NCBI GenBank assembly: GCA_938029995.1 | Contig: CALHGI010000293.1 | Coordinates: 1 to 7,632, forward strand | Length of the DNA: 7,632 nucleotides | Reading direction: 5' to 3' | Source: an uncultured cyanobacterium | GTDB lineage: Bacteria > Cyanobacteriota > Cyanobacteriia > Phormidesmidales > Phormidesmidaceae | The notes under the pieces: generated by a model | The model's database searches: none | The model's input: the letters and a program-made list of their open reading frames with translations, nothing else | What the model was told of the DNA's origin: nothing | Position numbers and translations under genes: made by a program | In this document: positions 6,059-7,632 of the stretch, one piece after another | Layout of the letters: each line of letters starts with the position of its first letter | Position numbering within the stretch: the first letter of the stretch is position 1

Positions 6059-7632
6059 CTTATATGGCTCCAGACTTTAGCGATTTCTCCATGCTTGATA
6101 TCTTTCGCATGGAGGTCGAGACACAGGTTACGCTCCTCAATGACAATTTACTGGCAGTGGAGTCCCAAGCCGAGGCAAATTCTACTGTGGATGCAGCCAA
6201 GTTAGAAGCCCTGATGCGGGGGGCCCATTCCATTAAAGGGGCGGCCCGCATTGTGGGTTTAGATTTGGCGGTCAATGTGGCCCATGTAATGGAAGACTGC
6301 TTTGTCGCTGCTCAATCCGGTAAGATTCGCCTTGGTAGCCATAGCATCGATACCCTGTTGGTGGGGGTGGATTGGTACGATCAGCTGAGACATGTGCAGG
6401 AGGCTGACTTACCCCACTGGCTGGAACAACAAACAGACGTAACCAACCAGTTAGTCGCTAAAATTGCGTCCCTTTTAAATCCTTCTCCTGGGAATCAATC
6501 AACTGAGCCTTCGCCTGTTGGCAACCCACCATCATCTCTGCCCTTAGATGTACCAACCGAGCCTTCTGAAGGCCCTGATGAAATAGGTTCCGATGTAGCA
6601 AGTCCTGATGTAGGGGGCTCCGGTGAAGTAAGCTCTGATGCCATAGGCCCCGCTGCCACAGTCTCGATCGATCAACCACCCCAACTCTCTGATGATCATA
6701 GGACGAGTCAACCTCTCAATGCCCAAAATGGTAATGCCAACAGTGTAGAGGTTAAGGGGGTAGGGGCTAATGGTGGGAGGACACCCTCCAGTCCTCCCAT
6801 GGAGATACCTCCAGGTGCTAACTCCGATATTCCGGTGAGTGCCGCGGGTGCTCAATCCCCTGATCGCGTTGTGCGGGTGAGCGTCGATAATCTCAATCGA
6901 CTGATGGCCCTGGCTGGCGAGTCCCTAGTAGAGGTGAACTGGTTTCAGCCCTTTGCCGATGCCATGCTGCATCTAAAGCGTCAACAGCAGAGCCTGGCTC
7001 GCGTGCTGGCGGGTCTACAGCATAATGAGTCCAACCTCTCCCTTTCCCATCAACATCATTTGGCTGAGGCTCAAAAAACAGCTCAAGATTGCTATACCCT
7101 TTTGAGCGAGCGTTTAGAAGATTTAGATCAGTTTTCTAGACGGTTTTCTAAGCTCTCGGACAATCTGTATCGTGAAGTGATTGCCAGCCACATGTGCCCC
7201 TTTTCCGATGGAGTAAAAGGGTTTCCAAGGATGGTAAGAGACTTGGCAAAACAGCTGGACAAGCGAGTTAAGCTGGAAATAGTTGGTCAGAAAACACCGG
7301 TTGATCGAGATATTCTTGAGAAGTTAGAAGCGCCATTGACCCATATGCTGAGCAATGCTGTTGCCCATGGGATTGAACCGCCAGACCAGCGGCAGCAGTT
7401 GGGTAAACCTGAAACCGGTACGATTCGACTAGAAGCCAGCCATCGTGCGGGTATGCTGTGTATAACGGTCAGTGATGATGGCCGTGGCATTGACCTAGAG
7501 AATCTGCGGCAAAAAGTGGTGCAAAAACAGCTGACCACGTCTGACATGGCGGCTCAACTGAGTGATGTTGAGTTGATGGATTTTTTGTTTTTGCCTGGGT
7601 TTTCTACCGCTCAGCAGGTGACCGAGATTGCC
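6055..7632 (+). CDS. cheA: CheA-family sensor histidine kinase, WspE-like (3' partial)
   Basis: The frame is open from the ATG at 6055 to the window edge, 526 codons. Residues about 10-140 are an Hpt domain with phospho-acceptor His58 in RGAHSIKGAARIVG (bases 6226-6228). There is no recognisable P2 domain; a low-complexity linker (about 143-269) follows. The dimerisation region begins at DRVVRVSVDNLNRLMALAGE (270-289) and continues as long helices to LYREVIASHMCPFSDG (371-386) and GFPRMVRDLAKQL. The ATPase core shows the N box LTHMLSNAVAHGIE (428-441), G1 DDGRG (474-478) and the F box LFLPGFST (511-518). The window ends just before the expected GRGVG G2 box, the CheW-like domain and any receiver domain. 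It should autophosphorylate under receptor and adaptor control. The normally acidic residue before HG in the N box is Ala437. Whether it ends in a receiver, as WspE does, cannot be seen. Confidence 0.93.
   Translation, partial: MTYMAPDFSDFSMLDIFRMEVETQVTLLNDNLLAVESQAEANSTVDAAKLEALMRGAHSIKGAARIVGLDLAVNVAHVMEDCFVAAQSGKIRLGSHSIDTLLVGVDWYDQLRHVQEADLPHWLEQQTDVTNQLVAKIASLLNPSPGNQSTEPSPVGNPPSSLPLDVPTEPSEGPDEIGSDVASPDVGGSGEVSSDAIGPAATVSIDQPPQLSDDHRTSQPLNAQNGNANSVEVKGVGANGGRTPSSPPMEIPPGANSDIPVSAAGAQSPDRVVRVSVDNLNRLMALAGESLVEVNWFQPFADAMLHLKRQQQSLARVLAGLQHNESNLSLSHQHHLAEAQKTAQDCYTLLSERLEDLDQFSRRFSKLSDNLYREVIASHMCPFSDGVKGFPRMVRDLAKQLDKRVKLEIVGQKTPVDRDILEKLEAPLTHMLSNAVAHGIEPPDQRQQLGKPETGTIRLEASHRAGMLCITVSDDGRGIDLENLRQKVVQKQLTTSDMAAQLSDVELMDFLFLPGFSTAQQVTEIA
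6574..6648 (+). repeat. Five degenerate 15-base tandem repeats in the CheA linker
   Basis: Five consecutive 15-base units start at 6574, 6589, 6604, 6619 and 6634. Each encodes a five-residue unit close to [PS]-[DG]-x-x-[GS], for example PDEIG and SDVAS (residues 174-198). The pattern GATG-TA or GGTGAA-TA recurs at the same place in each unit. They sit between the Hpt and dimerisation domains and probably arose by slippage. Confidence 0.6.

Noticed and set aside
6458..6855. Two minus-strand ORFs with repeated His/Leu-rich wording opposite the CheA linker
   Set aside because: Their repetitiveness is the mirror of the 15-base repeats in the coding strand; they have no domain signature and lie inside a well-supported gene.
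1565..7632. Interpretation as a Pix/Pil-type phototaxis cluster
   Set aside because: No PatA or CheY-like genes precede the adaptor, the receptor has no GAF/phytochrome domain, and a CheR is present; the Cys-rich second adaptor fits Wsp instead.
1..7632. CRISPR array, insertion sequence, attachment site or origin
   Set aside because: No spaced direct repeats, terminal inverted repeats, transposase or integrase coding, or DnaA-box clusters were seen.

Overview
The window holds the 3' end of a glycoside hydrolase family 3 gene and then five same-strand genes of a chemosensory signalling array: a CheW adaptor, a CheR methyltransferase with TPR repeats, a membrane chemoreceptor, a second CheW with a cysteine-rich N-terminal segment, and a CheA kinase that runs off the right edge. 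The proteins look cyanobacterial. Moderate GC, mostly absent Shine-Dalgarno sequences and one intact HIP1 octamer (GCGATCGC) agree with that, but I cannot name a genus.

Layout: 1-1269 is a NagZ-like GH3 enzyme missing its N-terminus. 1270-1564 is a 295-base non-coding gap with two GC-rich hairpins and a pair of adjacent 10-bp palindromes, probably the terminator of the first gene and the control region of the array. Then come cheW (1565-2062), cheR-TPR (2133-3449), the receptor (3609-5243), the Cys-rich cheW (best start 5384, to 6058) and cheA (6055 to beyond 7632). The gaps inside the array are 70, 159 and 140 bases, and the last two genes overlap by 4. The 159-base and 140-base gaps contain possible hairpins, so expression within the array may be graded or may use internal promoters.

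The gene set matches the Wsp pathway known from Pseudomonas (WspB, WspC, WspA, WspD, WspE equivalents) rather than the Pix/Pil-type phototaxis loci usual in cyanobacteria, which lack a CheR. The strongest markers are the WspD-type N-terminal segment (CWNQIGVSGDHSCP, then HCQNC), the receptor tip [10 protein letters not shown] with a WspA-like length of 544 residues, and the CheR-TPR fusion. The gene order differs from Pseudomonas because the receptor lies between the WspC-like and WspD-like genes. By family knowledge the receptor would sense a periplasmic or surface cue, the two adaptors would couple it to CheA, and CheR would set sensitivity by methylation. The CheB and response regulator (a GGDEF diguanylate cyclase in Pseudomonas) would be expected to the right, outside the window, so the output is not shown here.
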